From positions 1,240,001 to 1,304,000 of the forward strand of contig JAPNXP010000006.1 of the NCBI GenBank assembly GCA_028753945.1: DNA of 64,000 bases, written 5' to 3'. Origin of the DNA: Hexactinellida sp. DTS-2022 (taxonomy: Eukaryota > Porifera > Hexactinellida). The notes beneath the pieces are model-generated. The model was not told where the DNA came from and searched no databases. It saw only the letters and a program-made list of their open reading frames with translations. Made by a program: the position numbers and the translations under genes. Shown here one piece after another: positions 32,471 through 42,591 of this stretch (positions are counted from its first letter, which is position 1; every line of letters starts with the position of its first letter).

Positions 32471-33160
32471 GGTCGGAAAGAGCGTCTAGTCTTCATACTA
32501 GGACGTGGCCTCATCTCATAACAGGAGTGTTGGGGGAGATTTATATATCTATTTATTACTGAACACATTGGGAACACAACCTAACTTCGTTATACATGCC
32601 TAATAGTCTGAATTGGTCTTTCGATTCGTACACATTTGTTCTAATAGTTCTCATTGGATCCATTCCTGGGTCACAAAGCGGTTTATGCACATGTTGAGAC
32701 AGAGAGGGAAATATTTGGAAAAAGAAAAAGTTAAAGCGGAATACGTAGATATTCCCTTTCGAGGTCTTTTAGTGCAGGATTTTATAGATTATATTTAGAT
32801 AATTTGTAATCGATTATTTATTGTTTATGCGATTTTCTAACACAACAAGTTAGTTTTGTTGTTTATTAAAGTTATTTTAATATACAGTAGACTCCGCTTA
32901 TAGAGCCACCTCTTAATCGACATTCAACGTATCTTCTTAATGGATAGTTCACATCATAACATTTCTTTTCTTGATTGTTATTAGTCATGAAGTACCATTG
33001 TAATCGCGTGTACATAACCACCATCTCTGGATAATACAATCCATATGAATAATATAACACTCTTAAAGTTCTATTACGCCACAGGAACCCGAAAACTAAT
33101 TGTTCGCTACGTATGTATAATTTAATGTGACAGGAAAACGGCCAGGAAAAACAATTTCTT
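32471..33160. other. spacer, no clear gene
   Basis: A 61-codon frame (32613-32798, ending KVKAEYVDIPFRGLLVQDF) has no recognised domain. A pogo-like end, CAGTAGACTCCGC, lies at 32885. Confidence 0.35.
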
Positions 33161-33162
33161 TC

Positions 33163-33274
33163 AAAAATCTAAAATTGCAGCTGTGCCGACAGCATGTTCC
33201 TTTGGAACACTATATTTTGGTGGTTGGTTGCCTCTAAAAGAAAAATCTGTCGGCACAGCTGTAATTTTAGATTC
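33163..33274. mobile_element. 120-bp palindromic MITE (GCCGACAGCAT family)
   Basis: Same halves as the other family members, here somewhat shorter. Confidence 0.7.
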
Positions 33275-33399
33275 TTTTGCGTCGAATAATTCATTGTGCA
33301 ACATACATACATTGGTTACGAATCACACACTATAAATGTATTATCTCATCCATTTATAATTTTATACGAACAATTAAAAGAATTTCATACATATTTATA

Positions 33400-33490
33400 T
33401 TGTACGAGCCCTTCGGTCTCGGTCGCTTTGCGACAGATCGGTGCTCCGCACCTCAAGTTAACGGCCGCTATGGGGCCTTACTCTTCACCC
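33400..33490 (+). repeat. hairpin-cluster repeat, copy 2
   Basis: GAGCCCTTCGGTCTC, GGTCGCTTTGCGACAGATC, GGTGCTCCGCACC and ACGGCCGCTATGGGGCC in a row, matching 23124-23215. Confidence 0.65.
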
Positions 33491-33566
33491 TTTCTTCCAT
33501 GGAAAATATAGATCCTTATATGATTTCCATTTTTTTAACTTGCTTTTCATATTCTAAATTTATAAA

Positions 33567-34310
33567 TGCGAAATTCGGGTTCAGCATACTTGTTTACCTA
33601 TAATACCCGTTGAAAGCAAACTTCTAGGTTCATTTTGAATTTTCATTAATTTGTTTACCTATTTTGTGTAAACAACAACAATAAATATTCATATTATAAA
33701 TTTATATAAACGCGAAATTCGTGATCAGCATACTTGTGTCACAATAATACCCGGTGAAAGCTAACTTCTAGGTTGATTTTAAATTTCATCAATTTGTTTA
33801 CATATTTGTGTAAACAACAACAACAAATATTAATATTATAAATAAAAAAACGCGAAATTCGTGTTCAGCATACTTGCTTACCATTAATACCCGTTGAAAG
33901 CAAACTTCTATGTTGCTTTTGAATTTCATTAATTTGTTTACCTATTTTGTGTAAACAACAACAATAAATATTCATATTATAAATTTGTAAATGCGAAATT
34001 CGTGATCAGCATACTTGTTTACCTATAATACCCGGTGAAAGCTAACTTCTAGGTTGATTTTTAATTTCATCAATTTGTTTACCTATTTTTGTAAACAACA
34101 ACAACAAATATTAATATTATAAATTAAAAAACGCGAAATTCGTGTTCAGCATACTTGCTTACCATTAATACCCGTTGAAAGCAAACTTCTAGGTTGATTT
34201 TGAATTTTCATTAATTTGTTTACCTTTTTGTGTAAACAACAGCAACAAATATTAATATTACAAATTTATAAACGCGAAATTCGTGTTCAGCATACTTGTT
34301 TACCTATTAT
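33567..34310 (+). repeat. tandem array, about 141-bp unit, 5 copies
   Basis: Units start with GCGAAATTCGTGTTCAGC at about 33569, 33712, 33852, 33993, 34132 and 34273 (last partial). Each has TGTTTACCTAT and a later GTAAACAACAACAA piece. Alternate units are more alike (GTGATCAGC versus GTGTTCAGC), which suggests growth by a two-unit duplication. Confidence 0.9.
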
Positions 34311-34384
34311 AGCATTTGTTATCAATTATAACATTTGACAGTTAGTTTATATCTCATATATTAATGCGGTTTCTATCCCCTCGT

Positions 34385-34460
34385 CACTTTAATACAATCC
34401 GGACAAACACACAAACAAACACACACACAACAATCGAGATTTAATAATATAGATTTAAAG
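34385..34460 (+). repeat. retroposon-like tail
   Basis: CCGGACAAACACACAAAC followed by ACACACACAACAATCGAGAT and an AT-rich end. Similar tails at 45290-45345 and 58845-58890. Resembles the 3' end of SINE/LINE units, not proven. Confidence 0.4.
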
Positions 34461-34883
34461 GATTGTTTGGAATGTATGTTGGATAACTGGGCCCGTATTC
34501 ACTAAGAAGTTAAGTACATATAGGGTTTGCAATCCCGGGATCCCGGGATTGCTATACATTTTCTCCCGGGATTCGAAGACCAATCCCGGGATTCAATAAA
34601 GTACTAGGAATCCTGATCAATTTGTTGTTGTTAAGTGCTAACCACGTTCCATTAATGCGAATCCTTTGATTTCATAATTAGATGTGTGAACTTAAATTAA
34701 ACATTGGGGGAAGTGCAATCAGAAGGAGCACACTCCCATCCAGTCTGTGAGGGGCTTTTTTAAAGTTAAAATAATACAGCAAGTTATTACAATAGCATTC
34801 CATACACTAATATGCTATGCTATTGAATAAATATAATTCAATTTCGTACTTAAGTACGTACTTAGTTCATATATTTAATTTTC

Positions 34884-35137
34884 TTATTCGACAGTCGAAT
34901 AACTCTTATTCGACAGTCGAACAACTCTTATTCGACAGTCGAACAACTCTTATTCGACAGTCGAACAACTCTTATTCGACAGTCGAACAACTCTTATTCG
35001 ACAGTCGAACAACTCTTATTCGACAGTCGAACAACTCTTATTCGACAGTCGAACAACTCTTATTCGACAGTCGAACAACTCTTATTCGACAGTCGAACAA
35101 CTCTTATTCGACAGTCGAACAACTCTTATTCGACAGT
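34884..35137 (+). repeat. left 22-bp palindromic array (12 units)
   Basis: Unit period 22, core TTCGACAGTCGAA (perfect arms TTCGAC/GTCGAA around A), spacer CAACTCTTA. The first unit and the last unit differ slightly. Inverse array at 38540-38760. A repeat-only frame through it is not a gene. Confidence 0.95.
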
Positions 35138-35287
35138 TGAGTACACTAGTTAATTTGAACTTGAATGTATAGAAGTATTATCAACATTTTTTTGTAAGTG
35201 TTAACTTCGCTGGGGGTATTATATATGCCTCTAGTATCTATAAAATATTTGAATATCTACAAATTTCAAATTTTTCTGTGGAACTTG

Positions 35288-37224
35288 ATGAATCAAGCAA
35301 ACGCTCGTAAAATCCTGGCAAGCACATGCGACCAGTTCTACAAAATTACTGGTGAGGTGGTAGCACTGACATTTACATGGAATGGTATGTTAACTGTATA
35401 CGGTCCAGATTCCTTCAAACAGATAATTATATCTCAGAAAGTAGACGTGTGGGAAAGTTTATCCCATTCTTATACGAATAACGTAGAGGAACCTAATAAA
35501 ATAAAGAAAAAGTCAAAACCTATGGTTGATGAACACATGAGTGATTTGATGAAAGAAGATATCAATCGTTACTCTCGAGGTACCCTAAGGAGACTAGTAT
35601 CATGGGCTACTCAAAAGTCAATCGGTAATCTGAAACCCAATTATTGTACAATTTTGTAATTTTAACAAAGAAAGTAACAATAATTTATATGATATACAAA
35701 TACGTAGATTATAAGATTTATAACTTTATGTTTGTAGGTCGTGGTCGTTCTTTTTGGGGAGTAGAATCTTTGAAACCTGTTTGGTGGCCTGATACAGTAA
35801 AATTCGAATGTATCTCGAAGTCAAATGTAAGGAAAGACTTGATAGTTATGATAATACATTCATACATGGTACATAATGATATCCCTATTGCTATCGCATC
35901 TTCAACACCTAAGAAAATAATCAAAGAAGTTAACAATTCAGCTGATACGAGTACACCTAAAAGAGTCCGCCCAAATCCATCACATTCGCTCACCTTTACA
36001 CCAATTAGGAAAAAACCGAGAGTGACAGAAATTGATAGAGGATATTATTTCAGTCTCTGATATAAGTGCTGATAACTCATTTTTCGAAGGCTTAACTGGT
36101 GAAGTAATACTTTCTAAGGGAAACCAAGTTCCATCCAGACCTATCGATGTAAAAAATACAAGTAAACTAGAAGAAGAAAAATTATTAACTAAAGCAAAAG
36201 GTAACAGTAAACATTATATTAGATGTAGTAATTCGAATATATTAAGAAAATCTGTCAAAGAAATATGTGTGCGTGAACTTACTCATGCTGGAAAATGGCT
36301 CTCAGATGTTACAATCCATGCTTATTGTGTAAGTATTCTTATTTATGAAATTTTTTAAGCCTTTGTTTGTATATTTAGCTAGAATTTAACAACGTATACA
36401 ATATTTCATTCTTTCTTTTAGACTTTGCTGAAACGCAGTTTTCCTAATATCAGCGGGCTACAGGATACTATATTTTCCCAGGTGTATAATCTAATTCTCT
36501 ATCATTTACAAATTAAAGTTATAAATAAATACTTAAAACTTCAGATTATAATCTGTATTCGGAGTATTGAAACTTAAAATCACCTTATTAATTTAACTCC
36601 AATATTTAGAATCTTGGATTCAAAAAAGCTGCACGAGATATTCCTAGCATTCAGTTACACAGTTGTGGTCAACATTGGGTCTGTTCAAAGTACGATGGTA
36701 AAGGCGGGATATATATTTATGATTCACTGTACGTGAGAAAAACAAGTGGAGACTTAGATACACAACTGGCACTCCTGTATGCTGAGCACTCACAGCAGCT
36801 GATAGTAACAGTTCCCAGTATACAGCAACAAAAGGGTAGTTCAGAATGTGGTCTATATGCCCTAGCAGTTGCTACTGCTATAGCTGCTGGTGTTGAACCA
36901 GAAACCCAGTCATGGAATCAATACCAAATGAGGTCCCATTGCCTCAAATGTATAAAGGAAGAAAAAATAACTCTATTTCCAATAAACACCACACGTGGAG
37001 TACGCACAGGGAAACTACCTGAATCACATCAAATTATTATCGATCTAATTTGCACATGTAATCTACCGATATATGCTTATGTAAATCAACGTGAAAGTTC
37101 AGTTCGATACACAGTTCAATGTGACGTATGCGACAGCTGGTTCCATAATGAATGTGTAGGGCTTCCTGAAAGCTCAATCATTGACAATAGTTTTAGCTGT
37201 GTAACTTGCACGAATAAACCTTAA
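35288..37224 (+). CDS. transposon gene A: NRF1-like DNA-binding region, ULP1 protease, PHD-like finger
   Basis: Exons I infer: 35288-35624, 35738-36328 (with a frameshift near 36035), 36422-36481, 36610-37224, all with GT-AG borders in phase. Exon 1-2 junction gives LRRLVSWATQ..GRG then WG-x-ES-x-KP-x-WWP, the signature of the NRF1/Erect-wing DNA-binding region; a preceding VVALTFTWNG and VYGPDSFKQ block also fits its N-terminal dimerisation part. A basic linker (KKIIKEV..PKRVRPNP) follows. Then a ULP1/C48 cysteine protease: His in GQHWVC, Asp in IYIYDSLY, Gln in VPSIQQQ, Cys in SSECGLYALA, all present. The C-terminus is a zinc finger of PHD type (CDVCDSWFHNEC, CVTC). C48 proteases cut SUMO- or ubiquitin-like tags; in transposons their role is unclear. 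The frameshift makes this copy defective unless it is an error. Opposite-strand gene B ends 167 bases downstream. Confidence 0.75.
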
Positions 37225-37390
37225 ATTATTAATGTATCTATTTATCAACTACCATCATTTGATACTTTTTGTACGACTAGAACTTTAACTTTATCCAATT
37301 ATTCGTCAAATGAGGCGCTTATTGGAGCGAAATAGGATATAATAAATTGATGTTCTGCCGGTAAATATCAAAAACATAAAGTGATGTATA

Positions 37391-38184
37391 CTATATACTA
37401 ATATTTTTGTTCCAACTAGCTAAAAAATAACGCGTTGTAAAGAATACATTCTCTATGCGCATATACGCAATTTGTGTTGAAAGTCTTCGAAGGGTAGAGA
37501 ATAGTTGCTCACAAATCTCTGAATTTACTTTCTTCATTTCATGTGTAGCCCAGGTGTTCATAGAGAAGATAGGATCGCAGCGATGATTTTTGCTATGAAA
37601 TCTGTCGACCAGAAAGGTTGTATTGCGAAACAATGCAGGGTCCCTAATTAGAAAGTATAAATAAATGTCTCCTTGGGATTAAAGGATAAAAAAACAGTCA
37701 GTATGTTACCTTATAATACAAGTTGTATTTAAGTTACAAGCGTTGTCATAAATAATGACAGCTGGTGGGATTGTAAATTTGCTGATGAGCATGTTATAAA
37801 TAAGTACTGTTGACTCCCTAGTAGTTAAAATTTCAAATCCATAACAGAACTTGTGTTGACACGCCATTACTATTAATCCAGGAGAAAATCTTTGGTGCTT
37901 AGGGTAAATTTTGGAACAAGTAGTAGGTATGCATATGTCCTCCTTTAGTTTCTCATACTGTGGTATCCTATTAAAAATGATAATTAAAGAGAAATTTTTC
38001 GAATATTAATATAATTAATCAAATTTCTCAGTGACAACACTGAGTATGTCATATTATTGAATCAGTAAGCTTACTTGTAGTTTGCTGGTAAGGCTGGGAA
38101 GTACTGAAAGAAGTCTGTTTCGCTTGCCTCTCTTTCTATCAACTTTCGAGATGGGTTCTTGAATAAAACTTTAATTTTGTTCAT
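37391..38184 (-). CDS. transposon gene B: KDZ-type transposase (C-terminal part)
   Basis: Exons on the minus strand: 38184-38075, 37967-37710, 37643-37391, GT-AG borders in phase, about 206 residues. Exon 2 has SPGLIVMACQHKFCYGFEIL and AVIIYDNACNLNT (an Asp in a DNA-type motif); exon 3 has FLVDRFHSKNHRCDP and VNSEICEQLFSTLRRLSTQI (the Glu motif). The D-x-AC, DRFH-x-NH and NS-x2-EQ pattern is that of Kyakuja-Dileera-Zisupton transposases. The first catalytic Asp and the usual N-terminal parts are not in these exons; they may have been lost with the insertion near 38373 or lie in exons I could not see. Convergent with gene A. Confidence 0.7.
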
Positions 38185-38372
38185 AATTTGTTCATAAAAA
38201 ATAGTTGAAAATTATCTAAGTAGAACATAAGTGAATTTGTATATTATATTACAAGATTTAGTTAATTAAATTAATAAACTGAATAGTCTAATTGGACGCG
38301 TTCGAATATTAGTTAATTAATTAAGTAATTCGACAATGTAAAATGAGTTAATTTACTGTTGACAAAGAGTTC

Positions 38373-38540
38373 AGGGCCGGATCACCCAATAGGCTAAGTA
38401 GGCTGCAGCCTAGGTGCCCGTGGGTTCTGGCGGCCTCATAAAATCTGCTCGTCGTAATTTTATATTGGTTGAAGGGGGAAAGGGACCCCTAATTCTACCC
38501 AGCCTATGATTCCAGAGACCCATCATCCATCTCTGAAAGA
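38373..38540. mobile_element. possible hAT-type insertion in the right end region
   Basis: Begins CAGGGCCGGATCACCCAATA, GC-rich compared with its surroundings. The other end is not clear. Confidence 0.35.
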
Positions 38541-38760
38541 GTTGTTTGACTGTCGAATAAGAGTTGTTCGACTGTCGAATAAGAGTTGTTCGACTGTCGA
38601 ATAAGAGTTGTTCGACTGTCGAATAAGAGTTGTTCGACTGTCGAATAAGAGTTGTTCGACTGTCGAATAAGAGTTGTTCGACTGTCGAATAAGAGTTGTT
38701 CGACTGTCGAATAAGAGTTGTTCGACTGTCGAATAAGAGTTATTCGACTGTCGAATAAGA
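38540..38760 (-). repeat. right 22-bp palindromic array (10 units)
   Basis: Inverse of the left array: GAGTTGTTCGACTGTCGAAT repeated every 22 bases, with the first unit slightly altered. Confidence 0.95.
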
Positions 38761-38954
38761 AAATTTAATACCTCACTTAGTTAAGTATGACCTAAGTATA
38801 ACAATATTTCTTAGTGAATACGACTTAAGTACGAACTTTGTACTTAAGTCTATACTTAGTACTTAAGTACTAAGTAATCTTAGTGAATACGGGCCCTGAA
38901 GTAGGCAACTCGATTTTAACGTACCAGGGTAGACTGGGTAGTACGTACTCATTT

Positions 38955-39262
38955 TATTAACTAATTTAATAAAGCAGTATGCATTTTCATAGAGGATAAA
39001 CTCGGTTAGCACGTACACTCAGAAAATACGTTCTTATTTTCGTTTCCCGAGGGTACGTTGTGTTGTACGTTGTAAAGGGTAATTAATAAATTAAATATAT
39101 TTGGAGACTAAATGCCCTGAGTTCAAATAAACGAGTAAATAACATTTGCATACAAATGAGTTTTCCCGGTAGAGTTTAAATATACAACCACTAATACAAC
39201 TAACTAAGGAAACACCGATTCTTGTAATACAAACATGTTTGTGGAGTAATATTGTGTAAGGC
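38955..39262 (+). repeat. interspersed repeat shared with 27365-27640
   Basis: TTTATAAAGCAGTATGC, then ACAAACATGTTTGTGGA and TTCAGAGAATAGTACACAGC (after the MITE) match 27365-27640 in the same order. Part also at 16094-16230. Confidence 0.6.
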
Positions 39263-39269
39263 TACAGGG

Positions 39270-39419
39270 CAGTGGCGGCGCCAGGGGGGGGCATGCCCCC
39301 CCCCCTCTTTTGAGGCTGCCCCCCCCCCTAGAATAAGATTGTTGTACAGTGTGGCCCCCCCTGAAATCCCCCCTGGCCCCCCAGAGCTCCCCTACAGGAA
39401 AATCCTGGCGCCGCCTCTG
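39270..39419. mobile_element. GC-rich hAT-type MITE
   Basis: Starts CAGTGGCGGCGCCAGGGG and ends CCTGGCGCCGCCTCTG; flanks CTACAGGG (39262-39269) and CTACAGAG (39420-39427), an 8-bp duplication with one change. Contains long runs of C and G. A related fragment lies at 47868-47940. Confidence 0.75.
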
Positions 39420-39439
39420 CTACAGAGTTCAGAGAATAG

Positions 39440-40720
39440 TACACAGCACTAACCAATCTACTGTTTCGCTATGACGAAATTAACCAGCTTTCTCTGATAC
39501 CCGTGAATGCGTCCTTCTTCACGGCACTCTTGAAGGACGAGTCGGTGACTATCCAGACGCTAACACAACTGTACAGAGAACTGACCTGTTACTTGATCGC
39601 CGGCAGCTCACCAGGATGGCTCTAAACTTCTAAAGGAATTATCCAAAGTTATGAAGTTGGAACTATAGTTGATATGGGAGATCGTCCGCTCACTCCCATA
39701 TCACGGTAGTCAACTCATTGTGGTGATGGTTTCGTCCCATTACAGGGACTCCTCAGGAGGGTAACCCTCGACCACTAGGACCGCACCACGCGTCTCTTGT
39801 TACCACCGTTCCGCCGGTTAGCCACAGTTACCTACCCGTACTGCCGCTACGCTGGGCTACCACCACCGCACTCCTGTCACACAACAGAACTGTTTGCTAA
39901 ATGCGTGTTGGATTGTCTCTACAAGATTAGCCGAATCGCATTACTGAGTGTAGCCAGTCAAGAATTTACTTTTCCAGAAACTGTGACCATGACCATTAAC
40001 CATGTGGAGATATAATGCCATTGTTTGGGATTAGCGCACGAATTCTATACCAAAGAAGCGGTAGGTATTGTGAAGAAGGTGTGGGCGTTTGCGCGCATTT
40101 AACCATGCAGGAGTTCTCTTCTGCTATATTCTTGAAGTCGACTTCTTGGACCAATCAGTGCTGATTGTACGCTATATAGCTGATAGCAGTCAGCATTTCT
40201 TAGTTTACAAAATGGTCGTCAGGTTTTTATGTGTTTTTAGCTGTGTCCTAACTATTCTGTTCCGAAAATTAATGCCTGAAACGATTGACAATCTACCTTT
40301 CTACCACCAAATAGGATATGACACAACTCTATTAATTAACACGACGCGCAGGCTGGTAAATATTTCGATCTAATCCCCATTATTATTGTGTGTAACTGTG
40401 TCTGTGTCCACATTCATAATGCCCTGATACTATTCCTTCCCCCATCTGTTTTTCTATACCTGAATGATAGGGTACTCCCAATATCAACCAATGAGTGGCT
40501 GTGCTTCATTCAGTCATTACTACTGGTACACCACATTAAATTGATCTTAGTCGACACCTCGCAGATCAGTCTTGAACTATTCGAATCACTGATGAAAGAC
40601 ATTAAAACCTGCTCACTCGACCAGCTAGCGATCCTATTTCAACAAGAAACAGAACCAATAAGCGCCATAATATCCCAGCTTATACTGAGTTTCTCAACGA
40701 TCCCGACTTGAATCATTGTC
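39440..40720 (+). pseudogene. NLR (NACHT-LRR) relic, plus arm
   Basis: Homologous to the minus arm at 30590-32230 over the same order: RYDEINQLSLIPVN at 39463, LTQLYRELTCYL, ELFAKCVLDCLYKISRIALL, TMTINHVEI, then LVHHIKLILVDTSQISLELF at 40520. A GC-rich block (39665-39885) interrupts it, and frameshifts and stops follow. It lacks the start present in the minus arm. No intact product. Confidence 0.7.
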
Positions 40721-41507
40721 CTCGTATTTCTATAGAGCTATCCGATTGTAAAATAGAACAACCTACAGATATCGCTTTGTTCTCTACTCCTACCAATCAA
40801 CATATTAATAGTGTGAGGCCCTGCAGAAATGAATTCCCTGCCACTAGAAAATTGGTCCCCGAAAACTCCCCAGACCAAAATTCCATGGAAAATGGTTCTA
40901 TGACCTGTTTTCTATGGAATTTTGGTCCCGGTGTAACAGCCCAAATTATACCCGGAGTTAATCTGTCCTAGCCTAGACTATACCCGGGTATATACTGGTG
41001 AAGGGTTAATCTGGGCTGCTACACCTGATCAATTTTTCGGGGCCCAATTTCCAGTGACAGGCTTATTCATAAAAATATTTGGTTTCAATATGGCGAAAAT
41101 CGATAAAGTTTTTATTATAGTAAACACGGAAACTAATAAACACAAACCTCAGAGGGACCAATTTTCCAAGGGGACGAAAATTTCCGTGAACTGTTACTAT
41201 TGGCTCCTCTAGTAGCTAAGTCAATCTAGTTGCTCATTTCTTCTCGATTTCTTATCTTTAGGGATGAGAGAGTATACCAAATTTCGACGCTTCTTGAAAT
41301 CGTAAAATATAATTTTATCTTCCTATAATAAGCTTAGCCTCTTCCGTTCAAAGGTTAATTTATTAAACGAATTCAAAATTGTGACCAATTGAACCATCCT
41401 TTAGGAATCACGACACCTTATAGAGATATCCTCGCCATAACTGGCACCATCAGATGAATTTGACGAAAGCCTTCAAAATGCCCGTTACCCAATTGATATA
41501 ACAATAG
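40721..41507. other. spacer with a foldback at 40929-41027
   Basis: GGTGTAACAGCCCAAATTAT pairs with TAATCTGGGCTGCTACACC around a short GGGTATA-rich centre. No coding pattern seen. Confidence 0.45.
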
Positions 41508-42591
41508 TTGAATGGCTTAGATGGATCTGGTAGTCACAGACTCTACAACCAATTGCAAGAAAATCCTGATATCTCAACCAAAACATTCCTTTTATTTTGT
41601 TTCCGAATAATACACGTAATGGATAATACTAAGGAAATCATTTGGAAAATCCCATACCTAACTCTCCTTTTTTTTGTGCATCCTTTGTCATTATTTGCAG
41701 TCCCAGAAAATGAAGATAGCGTACGCTTTCTAATGGAGAACATTAATTTTGAAACGGAATACTTCAAACGAACGGATTTGAGCTTCCCCAGGTGAGATGT
41801 AACGTAAATCTAAAATGGCAGTTTTTCTGGGACGGTTCCGGTGGAGCGGCTTGTCACTTATGTACAGCTACGAGAGAACAATTAAAAGACAGGCACTTAA
41901 TCCAACACAGGCTCCCCATTAATCGAAGCATGCAACTAGCAAAGGAGGTATTTCTTGAGGTAGACGAAGATTAGTTTTTGGCCATACTTCCTTCAAAACG
42001 ATTCAATATATCACTCACAGACCAATTTCAACAATCGATATCTTACTATACCAGCCTCTCCATTACATGGATATATTAGAATATTTCTTGGTCGATGAAC
42101 CTTGTTTACCACCTTCATGCAGGAGTAAGAAAATGGTCACCTACGTCTTCCAAAACCGAAACTTCAAAAGCATTTGTTCGCTATTTCTTACAAGAGAAAC
42201 GGTCATTAGGATCTACTCCAAATATTCAAAGGGGAACATCAATCACTGGAAACGTGGCAATGCAGTGTTTTTTACGGAAAGTGCGATGAAACAATAGCTA
42301 TCTCCGATGGATTGTGACCTTGTTACCGAATGATTGCAGAAAGTCGTTTACGACCATTTACTCGAATCTTGGTGTCATTCTCAGGATTTACAAGAGCGAC
42401 AAATCATTGATCACTTTGCTTGGGCCATAGTCACACCAACGCTCACAAGGTTTTAGCTCACTCAGTAGAATTAATGTCAAGATTTAATGATGAAGAGGAA
42501 TTAAAGCGTTTTTCCGAAGAAGGCTTGGAATCGTGCAACAAGCACATAAGAAGATACCGCGAGTTATTTGCACGAACGAGCTATTATTGAG
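41508..42591 (+). pseudogene. Transib/RAG1-type transposase relic
   Basis: Pieces in three frames, in family order: LDGSGSHRLYNQ with the first catalytic Asp (41520), FVHPLSLFAVPENEDSVRFL, then GGAACHLCTATREQLKD (zinc C-x2-C, about 41850), SPLHGYIRIF (42055), GTSITGNVAMQCFL, and HKVLAHSVELMSRF followed by FSEEGLESCNKHIRRYREL with the Glu (42515), then TNELLLRLLRE. This is the order and spacing of Transib transposases and of the RAG1 core. At least four frame breaks; the second Asp region is not readable. No CACTATG-like ends were found. A dead copy. Confidence 0.65.

Larger units (their letters stand above)
34489..38896. mobile_element. KDZ-type DNA transposon with NRF1-like/ULP1/PHD gene
   Basis: Ends GGGCCCGTATTCACTAAGA (34489-34507) and its complement (to 38896). 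Just inside lie inverted arrays of a 22-bp palindromic unit (12 units left, 10 right). Between them are two convergent spliced genes: A on the plus strand (NRF1-like region, C48 protease, PHD-like finger) and B on the minus strand (KDZ-type transposase). 4.4 kb. The left end carries an insertion after AAGTTAAGTAC (34517-34830) and the right end an extra CAGGGCCGG piece at 38373. The target duplication could not be read. The symmetric design shows it is one mobile unit. Gene A has one frameshift and gene B lacks its N-terminal part, so this copy is probably inactive. Confidence 0.75.

Noticed and set aside
34517-34830. Insertion inside the left end of the KDZ-type element as a separate hAT copy
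   Set aside because: CCCGGGATT words repeat there, but no clean ends or target duplication could be read, so it is left unclassified.
34884-35137. Regular 22-bp repeats that look like a small CRISPR array
   Set aside because: There are no unique spacers, the units are contiguous, an inverse array exists at 38540-38760, and the setting is a spliced animal genome.
34817-35140. 107-codon frame with a repeated NNSYSTVEQLLFDS-like peptide
   Set aside because: It is the translation of the 22-bp array only; 22 is not a multiple of three and the frame repeats every 66 bases by chance.
39252-39452. Proline-rich small frame
   Set aside because: It is the GC-rich MITE at 39270-39419 read through its C runs.
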